Shown here: in pieces, positions 8,073-16,807 of the stretch
Layout: every line of letters starts with the position of its first letter
Position numbering within the stretch: position 1 is the first letter of the stretch
Source of the DNA: Caballeronia hypogeia
Lineage (GTDB): Bacteria; Pseudomonadota; Gammaproteobacteria; Burkholderiales; Burkholderiaceae
Length of the DNA stretch: 64,000 nt
Assembly (NCBI RefSeq): GCF_001544875.2
Contig: NZ_FCOA02000008.1
Coordinates: 1-64,000 of the forward strand
Reading direction: 5' to 3'
Notes under the pieces: generated by a model
What the model was told of the DNA's origin: nothing
Seen by the model: the letters and a program-made list of their open reading frames with translations, nothing else
Databases searched by the model: none
Translations under genes and position numbers: made by a program

Positions 8073-9614
8073 ATGAGTACGCAAGACTTCAAGATTCAAA
8101 CGCTCGGCATCGTCGGCAGCGGCGCGATGGGGCGCGGCATCGCGCAGATCGCGGCGCTCGGCGGGCTGAACGTGCATATCTACGACACGAACCCGAAAGC
8201 GCTCGCCGCCGCGCGCGAGTATCTTTCGGAAACGTTCGCGAAGCTCACCGCCAAAGGCAAGCTCAAGGAAGCGGATGCGCACGCGGCGCTCGCGCGCATT
8301 CGCGACGCGGGCAACGAGACCGAGCTCTCCGATTGCGATGCCATCGTCGAGGCGATCGTCGAGAATCTCGACCTCAAGCGCGAGTTGTTCCGCGAGCTCG
8401 AAGCGGTCGTCGGCAAGCATTGCATCCTCGCGTCGAACACGTCGTCGCTGTCGATCACGGCGATCGCCGCCGGATGCGCACATCCCGAACGCGTCGTGGG
8501 CTTTCACTTCTTCAATCCGGTCCCGCTGATGCGCGTCGTCGAAGTGATCGACGGCCTGCGCGGCGACCCGCGCGCCGGCGATGCGCTGATGGACCTCGCG
8601 CGGCGCATGGGCCACACGCCGGTCCGCGCGAAGGACATGCCCGGCTTCATCGTCAATCACGCGGGGCGCGGCATGAACACCGAAGGCCTGCGCGTGGCGA
8701 GCGAAGGCATCGCGAGCTTCGCGGACATCGACCGCATCATGCGCGAGCAGGCGGGCTTTCGGCTCGGGCCGTTCGAACTGCTCGACTTGACCGCGCTCGA
8801 TGTCTCGCATCCGGTGATGGAATCGATCTATCACCAGTTCTATGAAGAGCCGCGCTACAAGCCGTCGCCGATCACGGGCACGCGGCTCGCGGGCGGGCTC
8901 ATCGGACGCAAGGCGGGCGAAGGGTTTTATCGATACGTCGATGGCAAGCAGCAGGCGCCCGACGAAGCGCCCGCGCCCACGCAACTGCCGACGCGCGTGT
9001 GGATCAGCCGCGCATCGCACGAAGGCCGCGAGCAGGTGCTCAAGCTGATCGCCAAATGCGATTGCTCGGTGCATATCGACGCGGGCCACACGCCCGAGCC
9101 GGACTCGCTGCTGATCGTCACGCCGCTCGGTTTCGATGCGACCACGACCGCGATCAGCGAGCATCTCGATCCGACGCGCGTCATTGCCGTCGATACGCTG
9201 TTCCCGCTCGACACTGTCGCGCGCCGCACGATCATGACGACGCCCGCGACCACGCCCGCGATGCGCGACGCGGCGAACGCCCTGTTCGCCTTCGACGGCG
9301 TGCCCGTCAGCGTGATCCGCGATTCGGCCGGCTTCGTCGCGCAGCGCGTCGTGGCGACGATCGTGAACATCGCGTGCGATATCGCGCAGCAGGGCATCGC
9401 GACACCCGCCGATATCGACCTCGCCGTCACGCTCGGGCTCGGCTATCCGCGTGGCCCGCTCGCGCTCGGCGATGCGCTCGGACCCGCCATCATCCTCACG
9501 ATCCTGCGCAACATGCAGGACACGCTCGGCGACCCGCGCTACCGGCCCACGCCGTGGCTCGCGCGACGCGCCCAGCTCGGACTTTCGCTTACCCATATCG
9601 AGGAGCTCAGATGA
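8073..9614 (+). CDS. 3-hydroxyacyl-CoA dehydrogenase (PaaH/FadB-like)
   Basis: A 513-residue NAD-dependent enzyme oxidising (3S)-hydroxyacyl-CoA to 3-oxoacyl-CoA. The Rossmann motif GSGAMGRG begins at residue 15, and a 3HCDH_N domain covers about 1-190. Two 3HCDH C-terminal-type segments follow, the first containing the conserved HFFNPVP (near 147) and PGFIVNH (near 190) and the second near 420-510 with DSAGFVAQR. The length fits the PaaH type (about 475-510) rather than short HbdA enzymes. The start at 8073 has a usable site (CCAGGAG). The stop overlaps the next start by ATGA, so it is translationally coupled to the enoyl-CoA hydratase. It forms part of an operon for beta-oxidation of an unknown acyl-CoA. 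Confidence 0.9.
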   Translation: MSTQDFKIQTLGIVGSGAMGRGIAQIAALGGLNVHIYDTNPKALAAAREYLSETFAKLTAKGKLKEADAHAALARIRDAGNETELSDCDAIVEAIVENLDLKRELFRELEAVVGKHCILASNTSSLSITAIAAGCAHPERVVGFHFFNPVPLMRVVEVIDGLRGDPRAGDALMDLARRMGHTPVRAKDMPGFIVNHAGRGMNTEGLRVASEGIASFADIDRIMREQAGFRLGPFELLDLTALDVSHPVMESIYHQFYEEPRYKPSPITGTRLAGGLIGRKAGEGFYRYVDGKQQAPDEAPAPTQLPTRVWISRASHEGREQVLKLIAKCDCSVHIDAGHTPEPDSLLIVTPLGFDATTTAISEHLDPTRVIAVDTLFPLDTVARRTIMTTPATTPAMRDAANALFAFDGVPVSVIRDSAGFVAQRVVATIVNIACDIAQQGIATPADIDLAVTLGLGYPRGPLALGDALGPAIILTILRNMQDTLGDPRYRPTPWLARRAQLGLSLTHIEELR

Positions 9615-10399
9615 GCGCCGAATTACTGACAGACCGTCCCGCGGGCAGCGACACCACGCTCGTGCTCAAGTTGTCCAATCCCGGCGCGCGCAACGCGCTG
9701 CATCCGGACATGTACGCCGCCGGCATCGAGGCGCTCAACACGGCCGAGCGCGACACCAGCGTGCGCGCGATCGTGCTGACCGGCGCGGACAACTTCTTCT
9801 GCGCGGGCGGCAACCTGAACCGGCTGCTCGAAAACCGCGCGAAGGACCCGTCGGTGCAAGGCGAAAGCATCGATATGCTGGCGGAGTGGATCAGCGCGTT
9901 GCGTTCATCGACCAAGCCGGTCATCGCGGCGGTCGAAGGCGCGGCGGCGGGCGCGGGCTTTTCGCTCGCGCTCGCGTGCGATCTGATCGTCGCCGCCGAC
10001 GACGCTCGCTTCGTCATGTCGTATGCACGCGTAGGGCTGACGCCGGACGGCGGCGCGTCGTGGTTCCTGTCGCGCGCGCTGCCGCGCACGCTCGCGAGCG
10101 AAGTGCTGCTCGAAGCGAAACCGATCGGCGCCGTGCGTCTGCATGAGGTGGGCGTCGTGAACCGGCTGACGAAGAAAGGCATCGCGCTCGATGCGGCCAT
10201 CGCGTGGGCCGACGATCTCGGCAGCGTGTCGCCAAAAGCGATGGCGCGCATCAAATCGCTCATCAACGCCGCCGACGTGCAGCCGCTCGCCGCGCATCTC
10301 GACATGGAACGCGACAGCTTCGTCGATGCGCTGCATCACGGCGATGCGCTCGAAGGCATCAGCGCCTTTCTCGAGAAGCGTCAACCGAACTATCGTTGA
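9611..10399 (+). CDS. Enoyl-CoA hydratase/isomerase (crotonase family)
   Basis: A 262-residue crotonase-fold protein. Landmarks are the oxyanion-hole segments FCAGGNL (near residue 60) and EGAAAGAGFSLALACD (near residue 110), with TPDGGASW supplying the region around the catalytic carboxylate. It resembles the 'oxepin-CoA hydrolase, alternative type'/PaaG-like enzymes as well as plain hydratases, so the exact substrate is open. Its ATG lies inside the stop codon of the preceding dehydrogenase. Together they would hydrate an enoyl-CoA and oxidise the resulting 3-hydroxyacyl-CoA. The histidine phosphatase starts 6 bp after its stop. Confidence 0.87.
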   Translation: MSAELLTDRPAGSDTTLVLKLSNPGARNALHPDMYAAGIEALNTAERDTSVRAIVLTGADNFFCAGGNLNRLLENRAKDPSVQGESIDMLAEWISALRSSTKPVIAAVEGAAAGAGFSLALACDLIVAADDARFVMSYARVGLTPDGGASWFLSRALPRTLASEVLLEAKPIGAVRLHEVGVVNRLTKKGIALDAAIAWADDLGSVSPKAMARIKSLINAADVQPLAAHLDMERDSFVDALHHGDALEGISAFLEKRQPNYR

Positions 10400-10405
10400 G
10401 CGCAC

Positions 10406-11131
10406 ATGGCCCAATACGAATTGCCGAAGCGCCGCCGCATCTTCCTGATGCGTCACGGCGACGTCACCTATTTCGACGACAGCGGCCGCGCGATCGATCC
10501 TGAAAGCGTGCCGCTCAACGAGCGCGGCCGCGAGGAAGCTAGCGCCGCAGGCCGCGAGTTCGCCGCGCAGAACGTGCGCTTCGATCGCGTGATCGTGAGT
10601 GGATTGCCGCGCACGCTCGAAACCGCGCAACGCGTGCTCGACGCGACGGGTCAGCAGGTCGAGATCGAAGTCTGGCCCGAGTGGCAGGAGATTCGCGGCG
10701 GCAAGCTCAAGGACCTGACGACATCGGATATCGAGCGAGCGTTTCTTTCCGTGTTCGATGGCCTCGTGCCGGAGGAGACGCGGTTTCTCGGCGGCGAGAC
10801 CATCGGCGAATTGCTCGATCGCGCGCTGCCTGCGGTTGCGCGTCTGCGCGAAGACCAATCTTGGGACACGGTGCTGCTCGTGCTGCACGGCGGCGTGAAC
10901 CGCGCGCTGCTGTCGCATGCGATCACGGCGGGCGGGCGCGCGTTCTTCGGGCATCTGTCGCAGGCGACAGGCTGCATCAACGCACTCGACGTCGGCGCAA
11001 AGACCAGCGACTGGGTCGTGCACGCGATCAACCATTCACCGCCCTCGCCGCTTCATGCCGATGTGCGCAACACGACGATGGAACTGCTCTACGCGCAATT
11101 CGTGCGCTACAAGGCCGGCGACATGAATTGA
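10406..11131 (+). CDS. Histidine phosphatase family protein
   Basis: A 241-residue member of the branch-1 histidine phosphatase superfamily (phosphoglycerate mutase-like). The catalytic RHG (R16-H17-G18) stands near the N-terminus. The second arginine/glutamate region (GLPRTLETA) and the second active-site histidine (VLHGGVNR) are present. It sits between the enoyl-CoA hydratase and an APH-type kinase, with gaps of 6 and 21 bp, so it is certainly co-transcribed. A phosphatase beside a kinase whose likely substrate is a hydroxyacyl-CoA suggests that it removes phosphate from a dead-end or excess phospho-intermediate. That role is inference; the family also includes broad-specificity phosphatases. 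Confidence 0.85.
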   Translation: MAQYELPKRRRIFLMRHGDVTYFDDSGRAIDPESVPLNERGREEASAAGREFAAQNVRFDRVIVSGLPRTLETAQRVLDATGQQVEIEVWPEWQEIRGGKLKDLTTSDIERAFLSVFDGLVPEETRFLGGETIGELLDRALPAVARLREDQSWDTVLLVLHGGVNRALLSHAITAGGRAFFGHLSQATGCINALDVGAKTSDWVVHAINHSPPSPLHADVRNTTMELLYAQFVRYKAGDMN

Positions 11132-11152
11132 CGCAGTAGCCCGGAGGAGACG

Positions 11153-12250
11153 ATGCAAAACAACGAGACTCAAAAGCAGTCCGATTACTCCGCGTTCGAA
11201 GGAACGCGCCCCGTGCAGGACAAACAGCGTTTCGATACCGAAGCGCTCGCATCATGGCTCGCAGCGAATGTCGATGGCTTCGGCGGGCCGTTGAGCGTCG
11301 AGCAGTTCGCTGGCGGTCAGTCGAATCCCACCTTCAAGCTCGTCACGCCCGCGCGCAGTTATGTGATGCGCGCGAAGCCGGGCCCGGCGGCGAAGCTGTT
11401 GCCATCCGCGCATGCGATCGAACGCGAATATCGCGTGATGGATGCGCTCGCGTCGACCGACGTGCCCGTCGCGCGCATGCTCGCGCTGTGCGAGGACGAA
11501 AGCGTGATCGGCCGCGCGTTCTATGTGATGGAGTTCGTGCAGGGCCGCGTGTTGTGGGATCAGTCGCTTCCCGGCATGACGCGCGACGAACGCGCCGCGA
11601 TCTACGACGAAATGAACCGCGTGATCGCGGCGCTTCATAGCGTCGATGTAGAGGCCGCAGGGCTTTCCGGCTACGGCAAGCCGGGCAGTTACTTCGAGCG
11701 GCAAATCGGACGCTGGAGCAAGCAATATGTCGCGTCGGAGACGGAAAAGATCGACGCGATGGACCGTCTCATCGACTGGCTGCCGCAGCACATCCCTGTC
11801 GCGCAGGAGTCGAAGGTCAGCGTTGTGCACGGCGATTACCGGCTCGACAATCTCATCTTTCATCCGCACGAGCCGCGCGTGCTCGCCGTGCTCGACTGGG
11901 AACTCTCGACGCTCGGCGATCCCCTCGCCGATTTCGCGTATCACTGCATGGCGTGGCATGTCGATCCGTCTCAGTTTCGCGGCATCGCCGGACTCGACTG
12001 GGCCGCGCTCGGCATTCCCGATGAAGCCGCATACGTGAAGCGTTATTGCGAGCGCACGGGCTTCGCGATCGAAGGCGACTGGAACTTCTACCTCGCCTAC
12101 AACATGTTCCGCATCGCCGCGATTCTGCAAGGCATCATGAAGCGCGTCGTCGATGGCACCGCATCCAGCGAGCAAGCCGTCGATGCTGGCAAGCGCGCGC
12201 GACCAATGGCGGAACTCGCATGGCAATACGCGCAGAAAGTCGGCCGATAA
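11153..12250 (+). CDS. APH-type phosphotransferase, ACAD10/11 kinase-like (LvaA-like)
   Basis: A 365-residue aminoglycoside-phosphotransferase-fold kinase. A glycine-rich GGQSN (54-58), ATP-contacting Lys (K75 in VMRAKP), catalytic loop HGDYRLDN (226-233, base D228) and Mg-binding DWE (248-250) are intact. The fold resembles the N-terminal kinase half of mammalian ACAD10/11 (for example [10 protein letters not shown]). Known relatives phosphorylate the 4-hydroxyl of 4-hydroxyacyl-CoA: ACAD10/11 in mammals and LvaA in Pseudomonas putida levulinate catabolism. It lies directly upstream of the dehydrogenase half (20-bp gap). A good ribosome site (CGGAGGAG) precedes the ATG. No small LvaB-like partner is visible. 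Confidence 0.87.
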   Translation: MQNNETQKQSDYSAFEGTRPVQDKQRFDTEALASWLAANVDGFGGPLSVEQFAGGQSNPTFKLVTPARSYVMRAKPGPAAKLLPSAHAIEREYRVMDALASTDVPVARMLALCEDESVIGRAFYVMEFVQGRVLWDQSLPGMTRDERAAIYDEMNRVIAALHSVDVEAAGLSGYGKPGSYFERQIGRWSKQYVASETEKIDAMDRLIDWLPQHIPVAQESKVSVVHGDYRLDNLIFHPHEPRVLAVLDWELSTLGDPLADFAYHCMAWHVDPSQFRGIAGLDWAALGIPDEAAYVKRYCERTGFAIEGDWNFYLAYNMFRIAAILQGIMKRVVDGTASSEQAVDAGKRARPMAELAWQYAQKVGR

Positions 12251-12269
12251 GCACGCAGGAGACATCCGC

Positions 12270-13487
12270 ATGAACTTCGATTACACGCCCAAAGTACAGG
12301 CGTTGCGCGAGAAGCTGCTCGCCTTCTTCGACGCGCACATCTATCCGAACGAGCGCGCATACGCCGAGGAAATCGCGTCGAATCGCGCGGCCGGCGACGC
12401 GTGGATTCCGACGCATTTGATCGAGGGCCTGAAGGAAAAGGCGCGTCAGGAAGGACTGTGGAATTTGTTTCTGCCCGCATCGGAACGCGGCGCGGGACTG
12501 ACCAATCTCGAATACGCGCCGCTCTGCGAAATCATGGGCCGCGTGCCTTGGGCGCCCGAAGTGTTCAACTGCAGCGCGCCCGACACCGGCAACATGGAAA
12601 CCATTGAGCGCTACGGCGCCGATGCGCACAAGACGCAATGGCTCGAACCGCTGTTGCGCGGCGAGATCCGCTCAGCCTTCCTGATGACGGAGCCGGAAGT
12701 GGCATCGTCGGATGCGACGAATATCCGCTGCAGCATCGCGCGCGACGGCGACAGCTACGTGATCGACGGCCACAAGTGGTGGTCGTCGGGCGCGGGCGAT
12801 CCGCGCTGCAAGGTGTACATCGTGATGGGCAAGACCGATCCGGACGCGCCGAAACACGCACAACAGTCAATGATTCTCGTGCCCGCCGATACGCCGGGCA
12901 TCGCCGTGCATCGGCCATTGAGCGTGTTCGGCTACGACGACGCGCCCCACGGTCACATGGACATCACGCTCGAGAACGTGCGCGTGCCCGCATCGAACAT
13001 TTTGCTCGGCGAAGGACGCGGCTTCGAGATCGCGCAGGGCCGGCTCGGGCCGGGTCGCATTCATCATTGCATGCGGCTGATCGGCCTCGCGGAACGCGCG
13101 CTCGAACTGATGACGAAGCGCACGCTCGCGCGCGTCGCGTTCGGCAAGCCGATCGCGCAGCATGGCGTCACGCAGGAGCGCATCGCCGAGGCGCGCATCA
13201 TGATCGAGAAGGCGCGGCTGCTCACGCTCAAGGCCGCGTACATGATGGACACCGTCGGCAACAAGGGCGCGCGCGGCGAGATCGCGATGATCAAGGTCGT
13301 CGCGCCGAATGTCGCCTGCCAGGTGATCGACTGGGCGATCCAGGCGCACGGCGCGGGCGGCGTCAGCGATGACTTTCCGCTCGCGTATGCGTATGCATCG
13401 GCACGCACGCTGCGCCTCGCCGACGGGCCCGACGAAGTGCATCGCAATGCGATCGCGAAGCTGGAGTTCGCGAAGCACGCCGAGTGA
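12270..13487 (+). CDS. Acyl-CoA dehydrogenase, ACAD11-like
   Basis: A 405-residue flavoprotein of the acyl-CoA dehydrogenase superfamily. Motifs such as [42 protein letters not shown] and [11 protein letters not shown] match, from memory, the C-terminal half of vertebrate ACAD11 very closely. In that subfamily the enzyme turns a 4-phosphoacyl-CoA into an enoyl-CoA rather than simply desaturating an acyl-CoA. The start at 12270 is chosen because GCAGGAG lies 8-14 bp upstream; the longer frame from 12153 overlaps the kinase. It is the last gene of the operon and ends only 3 bp from the stop of the convergent MaoC gene. Confidence 0.9.
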   Translation: MNFDYTPKVQALREKLLAFFDAHIYPNERAYAEEIASNRAAGDAWIPTHLIEGLKEKARQEGLWNLFLPASERGAGLTNLEYAPLCEIMGRVPWAPEVFNCSAPDTGNMETIERYGADAHKTQWLEPLLRGEIRSAFLMTEPEVASSDATNIRCSIARDGDSYVIDGHKWWSSGAGDPRCKVYIVMGKTDPDAPKHAQQSMILVPADTPGIAVHRPLSVFGYDDAPHGHMDITLENVRVPASNILLGEGRGFEIAQGRLGPGRIHHCMRLIGLAERALELMTKRTLARVAFGKPIAQHGVTQERIAEARIMIEKARLLTLKAAYMMDTVGNKGARGEIAMIKVVAPNVACQVIDWAIQAHGAGGVSDDFPLAYAYASARTLRLADGPDEVHRNAIAKLEFAKHAE

Positions 13488-13490
13488 AAG

Positions 13491-13952
13491 TCAGAACGCG
13501 TGACGCGTGATGAACTCCGCGACGCATGCAGGCTTGTCGGCGCCTTCGCACTCCACGGTCACGAGCCAGCTCACCTGCACGTTGCCGGGTTCGACTTCGC
13601 TTGCGCCTTCTATCGCGAAGACCGCGCGCAGCCGCGAGCCCACGCGCACCGGCGACATGAAGCGCACACGGTTCATGCCGTAGTTCACGCTGATCCGCGC
13701 CACCAGCGGCACGCATTGCACGAGCCACATCGGCACGAGCGAAAGCGTCAGAAAACCATGCGCGATGGTGCCCCCGAACGGGGAATCGCGCGCGGCGCGC
13801 TCGACGTCGACGTGGATCCATTGATGATCTTCGGTGGCCTCGGCGAAGCGGTCCACGCGCGCCTGATCGATGATCGTCCAGTCGCTCACGTAACGCGCGA
13901 AACCCGCCGCCGCGAACACGTCGGCCATGCTCTGCAACGACGCGACGCTCAC
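13491..13952 (-). CDS. MaoC-family hydratase
   Basis: A 153-residue single hot-dog-fold protein of the MaoC/(R)-specific enoyl-CoA hydratase family. The catalytic Asp/His dyad is present as D42 and H47 (EDHQWIHVD), followed by the conserved GTIAHGFLTLSL loop. Similar proteins hydrate trans-2-enoyl-CoA to (R)-3-hydroxyacyl-CoA. It is the last gene of a four-gene minus-strand operon and overlaps the next MaoC gene by ATGA (13949-13952). It is a distinct paralogue of that neighbour, and the two may form a heterodimer as split MaoC pairs sometimes do. Confidence 0.88.
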   Translation of the reverse strand: MSVASLQSMADVFAAAGFARYVSDWTIIDQARVDRFAEATEDHQWIHVDVERAARDSPFGGTIAHGFLTLSLVPMWLVQCVPLVARISVNYGMNRVRFMSPVRVGSRLRAVFAIEGASEVEPGNVQVSWLVTVECEGADKPACVAEFITRHAF

Positions 13953-14407
13953 GCTTCGCCGCCCGGATGACGCAAGCCGAACAGCGCGGCCGAATCGACC
14001 GTGAGCACGAGCTCGCCGTGCTGGTTGTGCGCTTCCCAGCGCGTCTGCACGATGCCGCGATCCGGCTTGCTCTTCGACACGCGCTTGTCCAGTACGCGCA
14101 CCGTGAGCCGCACCGTGTCGTCGACGCGCACCGGCTTGATCCAGCGGATGTTGTCGAGGCCGGGCGAGCCCATCGAGGTGGAATTGCCGATCATGTCGCG
14201 CACGAGAATGCCCATCATCGCGGAACAGGTGTTCCAGCCGCTCGCGACGAGGCCGCCGAAATGCGTCGCCTCGCCCGCCGCTTCCGTCAAATGAAACGGC
14301 TGCGGATCGTAGCGCTCGGCGAAGCCGACGATCTCTTCTCTCGTGAACGTATGCGCGCTCAACTGGACCGCGCTACCGGTTTCGAAATCCTCATACGCGT
14401 ACTTCAT
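13949..14407 (-). CDS. MaoC-family dehydratase
   Basis: A 152-residue hot-dog-fold hydratase-like protein. The dyad residues D34 and H39 lie in RYDPQPFHL. The start at 14407 (MKYAYEDF) is fixed by a perfect AGGAGG at 14414-14419, seven bases upstream; the longer frame to 14431 would place this site inside the gene. Its 3' end overlaps the second MaoC gene, so translation is coupled. Together with the two acyl-CoA dehydrogenases upstream it would desaturate and then hydrate an acyl-CoA. Substrate unknown. Confidence 0.88.
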   Translation of the reverse strand: MKYAYEDFETGSAVQLSAHTFTREEIVGFAERYDPQPFHLTEAAGEATHFGGLVASGWNTCSAMMGILVRDMIGNSTSMGSPGLDNIRWIKPVRVDDTVRLTVRVLDKRVSKSKPDRGIVQTRWEAHNQHGELVLTVDSAALFGLRHPGGEA

Positions 14408-14427
14408 GCAACGCCTCCTGATCAGCG

Positions 14428-15543
14428 TCATTGTTCGATATTGGAGAAAGCGGGAAGCGCGGCAAAGCGCGCGAGATGATGATCGACATCGCCGAGCGTC
14501 GTCTCGATGATCGAGAGGCGCTTGAACCAGTGCGCCGCGGGCAGCTCGTTTGTCATGCCCATGCCGCCATGCAGTTGCACCGCCTGCTGTCCGACGAAGC
14601 GGGCGGCCTGTCCGACGCGCGCCTTCGCGGCGGAAATGGCCTGCGCGCGCATGGCCGGGTCATCGCTCGTGTAGCGCGCGGCCGCGAGATAGGTGATCGA
14701 ACGCGCCTGCTCGGTGTGAATCAGCATGTCGACCATGCGATGCTGCAGCGCCTGAAAGCGCGCTATCGGCGCGCCGAACTGCTGGCGCTCCTTCGTGTAG
14801 TCGACCGTCGCGCGATTGAGCGCATCGAGCGCGCCGAGGGCTTCGGCGCATAACAGGAAGGTCGCGTAATCGGCAATCCGCTCAAGCGTCGCGGCGCCCG
14901 TGTCTTGGCCGCCGAGACGCGTCGCCGGTGTCTGATCGAAAACGAGCGTTGCGGCGCGCTGACCGTCTATCGTGCGATATTCCGTCACGTGCACGTTCGC
15001 CGCCTCTTTCCCGACGGTGAACAGCGCCACTTCGCCGTCGATGCGCGCGGGCACGATCCAGCAGTCGGCCTGCGCGCCGTGCTGCACCATCGACTTCGTG
15101 CCGGTCAGCGTGAAGTTGCCGCCAGTGCCGCGCGCGATCGTGCGCAAGTCGAAGAGATCGTAGCGCGCGTGTGGCTCATGAAACGCAACCGAAAAACGCA
15201 GCTCGCCGCGCGCAGCGCGTTCCAGCAGATCGCCGCCAGCCGCCGCCAGCCGCAACGCCTCGATTCCCACGGCTGTCGCCCAATACGGCTCTACCACGAG
15301 CGTGCGCCCGAGCTCCTGCATGACGACGAGCATGTCCACCGGACCGCCATCGAAGCCGCCGTGCGCTTCGGGAACCGGCAACGCAAGCAGACCGAGTTCG
15401 GCGAACGCGCCCCAATGCCTTGCATCGACACCCGCATCCGAAGCGACGATCTTTTGCCGCGCATCGAACGCATATTCGCGATCGAGGTAACGGCGCAGCG
15501 CATCGCGGAACTGCTGTTGTTCGTCGCTGAAAGTGAAGTCCAT
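14428..15543 (-). CDS. Acyl-CoA dehydrogenase, small-subunit type (PimD-like)
   Basis: A 371-residue acyl-CoA dehydrogenase-fold protein. It has the N-terminal helical domain, a middle beta domain and the C-terminal QLHGGMGMTNE motif (near residue 333). Several FAD/substrate motifs common to canonical enzymes are weakened, as in 'small subunits' of heteromeric dehydrogenases. Paired with the larger enzyme at 15553 (9-bp gap), the arrangement matches the PimC/PimD pimeloyl-CoA dehydrogenase pattern of Rhodopseudomonas-type clusters, although actual specificity cannot be read from sequence. The MaoC start lies 20 bp downstream. Confidence 0.87.
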   Translation of the reverse strand: MDFTFSDEQQQFRDALRRYLDREYAFDARQKIVASDAGVDARHWGAFAELGLLALPVPEAHGGFDGGPVDMLVVMQELGRTLVVEPYWATAVGIEALRLAAAGGDLLERAARGELRFSVAFHEPHARYDLFDLRTIARGTGGNFTLTGTKSMVQHGAQADCWIVPARIDGEVALFTVGKEAANVHVTEYRTIDGQRAATLVFDQTPATRLGGQDTGAATLERIADYATFLLCAEALGALDALNRATVDYTKERQQFGAPIARFQALQHRMVDMLIHTEQARSITYLAAARYTSDDPAMRAQAISAAKARVGQAARFVGQQAVQLHGGMGMTNELPAAHWFKRLSIIETTLGDVDHHLARFAALPAFSNIEQ

Positions 15544-15552
15544 GGCCGCCCC

Positions 15553-16749
15553 TCAAAGTCCCAGAATCATCTGCGCGATGATGTTCTTTTGAATCTCGTT
15601 CGAGCCGCCGTAGATAGATGTCTTGCGGAAGTTGAAGTAGTACGCGGCGAGCGGCGCGGCATCGTCGTCGCCAGTTTTGCTGTGTTCGCATTCGCCTTCG
15701 AGGAACGCGGGATCGAAGGCGGCCGCCTGCGGTCCGATGGCTTCGACCATCAGCTCGGTTAGCGCCTGCTGCACTTCGGTGCCCTTGATCTTGAGCATCG
15801 AGGCTTCCGGCCCCGGGCCCTTGCCGCCCGCCTCGCTCGCGATCACGCGCTGCACGGTCACTTCGAGCGCCATCAGTTCGATTTCGAGCGCGGCGACTTT
15901 CGCGGCGAAGAGCGGATCGTGCAGCAGCGGCTTGCCTTGCTTGTTGCGTTCGAGCGCGAGGCGTTTGAGGAACAGCAGCTCGCGCTTCGATTGCCCCACG
16001 CGCGCGATGCCCGTGCGTTCGTGGCCAAGCAGATACTTCGCGTAAGTCCAGCCGCGATTTTCCTCGCCGACGAGGTTGTCGAGCGGCACCTGCACGTCCT
16101 CGAAGAAAACTTCGTTGACTTCGTGATCCTCGTCCAGCGTGATGATCGGCCGCACCGTGATGCCGGGCGTCTTCATGTCGATCAGAAGGAACGAGATGCC
16201 TTCCTGTTTCTTCGCTTGCGGGTCGGTGCGCACGAGACAGAACATCATGTCGGCATGCTGTCCGAGGGTGGTCCAGGTCTTCTGTCCGTTGACGATGTAG
16301 TGATCGCCGCGTCGCTCGGCGCGCGTGCGTAGCGAGGCCAGATCCGAACCCGAACCCGGTTCCGAATAGCCTTGGCACCACCAGTCGGTGCCATCGAGAA
16401 TACGCGGGAGATAGTGTGACTTCTGCGCCGCGCTGCCGTATTTCATCAGCACGGGTGCGACCATCGAAACGCCGAAGGGCAGCACCATCGGCGCGCCGGC
16501 GCGCGCGCACTCCTCGTCCCAGATATGGCGTTGCGTGACGTCCCAGCCGGGGCCCCCATATTCCTTCGGCCACGCGACCGCCGACCAGCCGCACGTGGTC
16601 AGCAGCTTGTGCCAGCCGACGTAATCGTCGCGAGTCAGACGTTTGTGATTCAGAACCTTGTCGCGCAGTGGGCGCGGGAGGTTGGCGTCGAGCCAGGTGC
16701 GGATATCGGCGCGGAAGGCGTCGTGGGCGGGGGAATAACTGAGGTCCAT
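15553..16749 (-). CDS. Acyl-CoA dehydrogenase, large-subunit type (PimC-like)
   Basis: A 398-residue canonical acyl-CoA dehydrogenase. FAD/acyl-CoA motifs include GYSEPGSGSDLASL (near residue 128), VNGQKTWTT and the C-terminal RKTSIYGGSNEIQ. It is the first gene of the minus-strand operon 16749-13491 (PimC-like, PimD-like, MaoC, MaoC). The large/small dehydrogenase pairing is typical of enzymes acting on dicarboxylyl-, branched or alicyclic acyl-CoAs rather than straight-chain fats. That is family knowledge applied by inference. No dedicated regulator is adjacent. Confidence 0.9.
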   Translation of the reverse strand: MDLSYSPAHDAFRADIRTWLDANLPRPLRDKVLNHKRLTRDDYVGWHKLLTTCGWSAVAWPKEYGGPGWDVTQRHIWDEECARAGAPMVLPFGVSMVAPVLMKYGSAAQKSHYLPRILDGTDWWCQGYSEPGSGSDLASLRTRAERRGDHYIVNGQKTWTTLGQHADMMFCLVRTDPQAKKQEGISFLLIDMKTPGITVRPIITLDEDHEVNEVFFEDVQVPLDNLVGEENRGWTYAKYLLGHERTGIARVGQSKRELLFLKRLALERNKQGKPLLHDPLFAAKVAALEIELMALEVTVQRVIASEAGGKGPGPEASMLKIKGTEVQQALTELMVEAIGPQAAAFDPAFLEGECEHSKTGDDDAAPLAAYYFNFRKTSIYGGSNEIQKNIIAQMILGL

Positions 16750-16807
16750 GCGCGGTGTCTCCAGTCATGGCCCGGTCCAGAGCCACGAGAGACGCCGCGC
16801 GCGAAAC

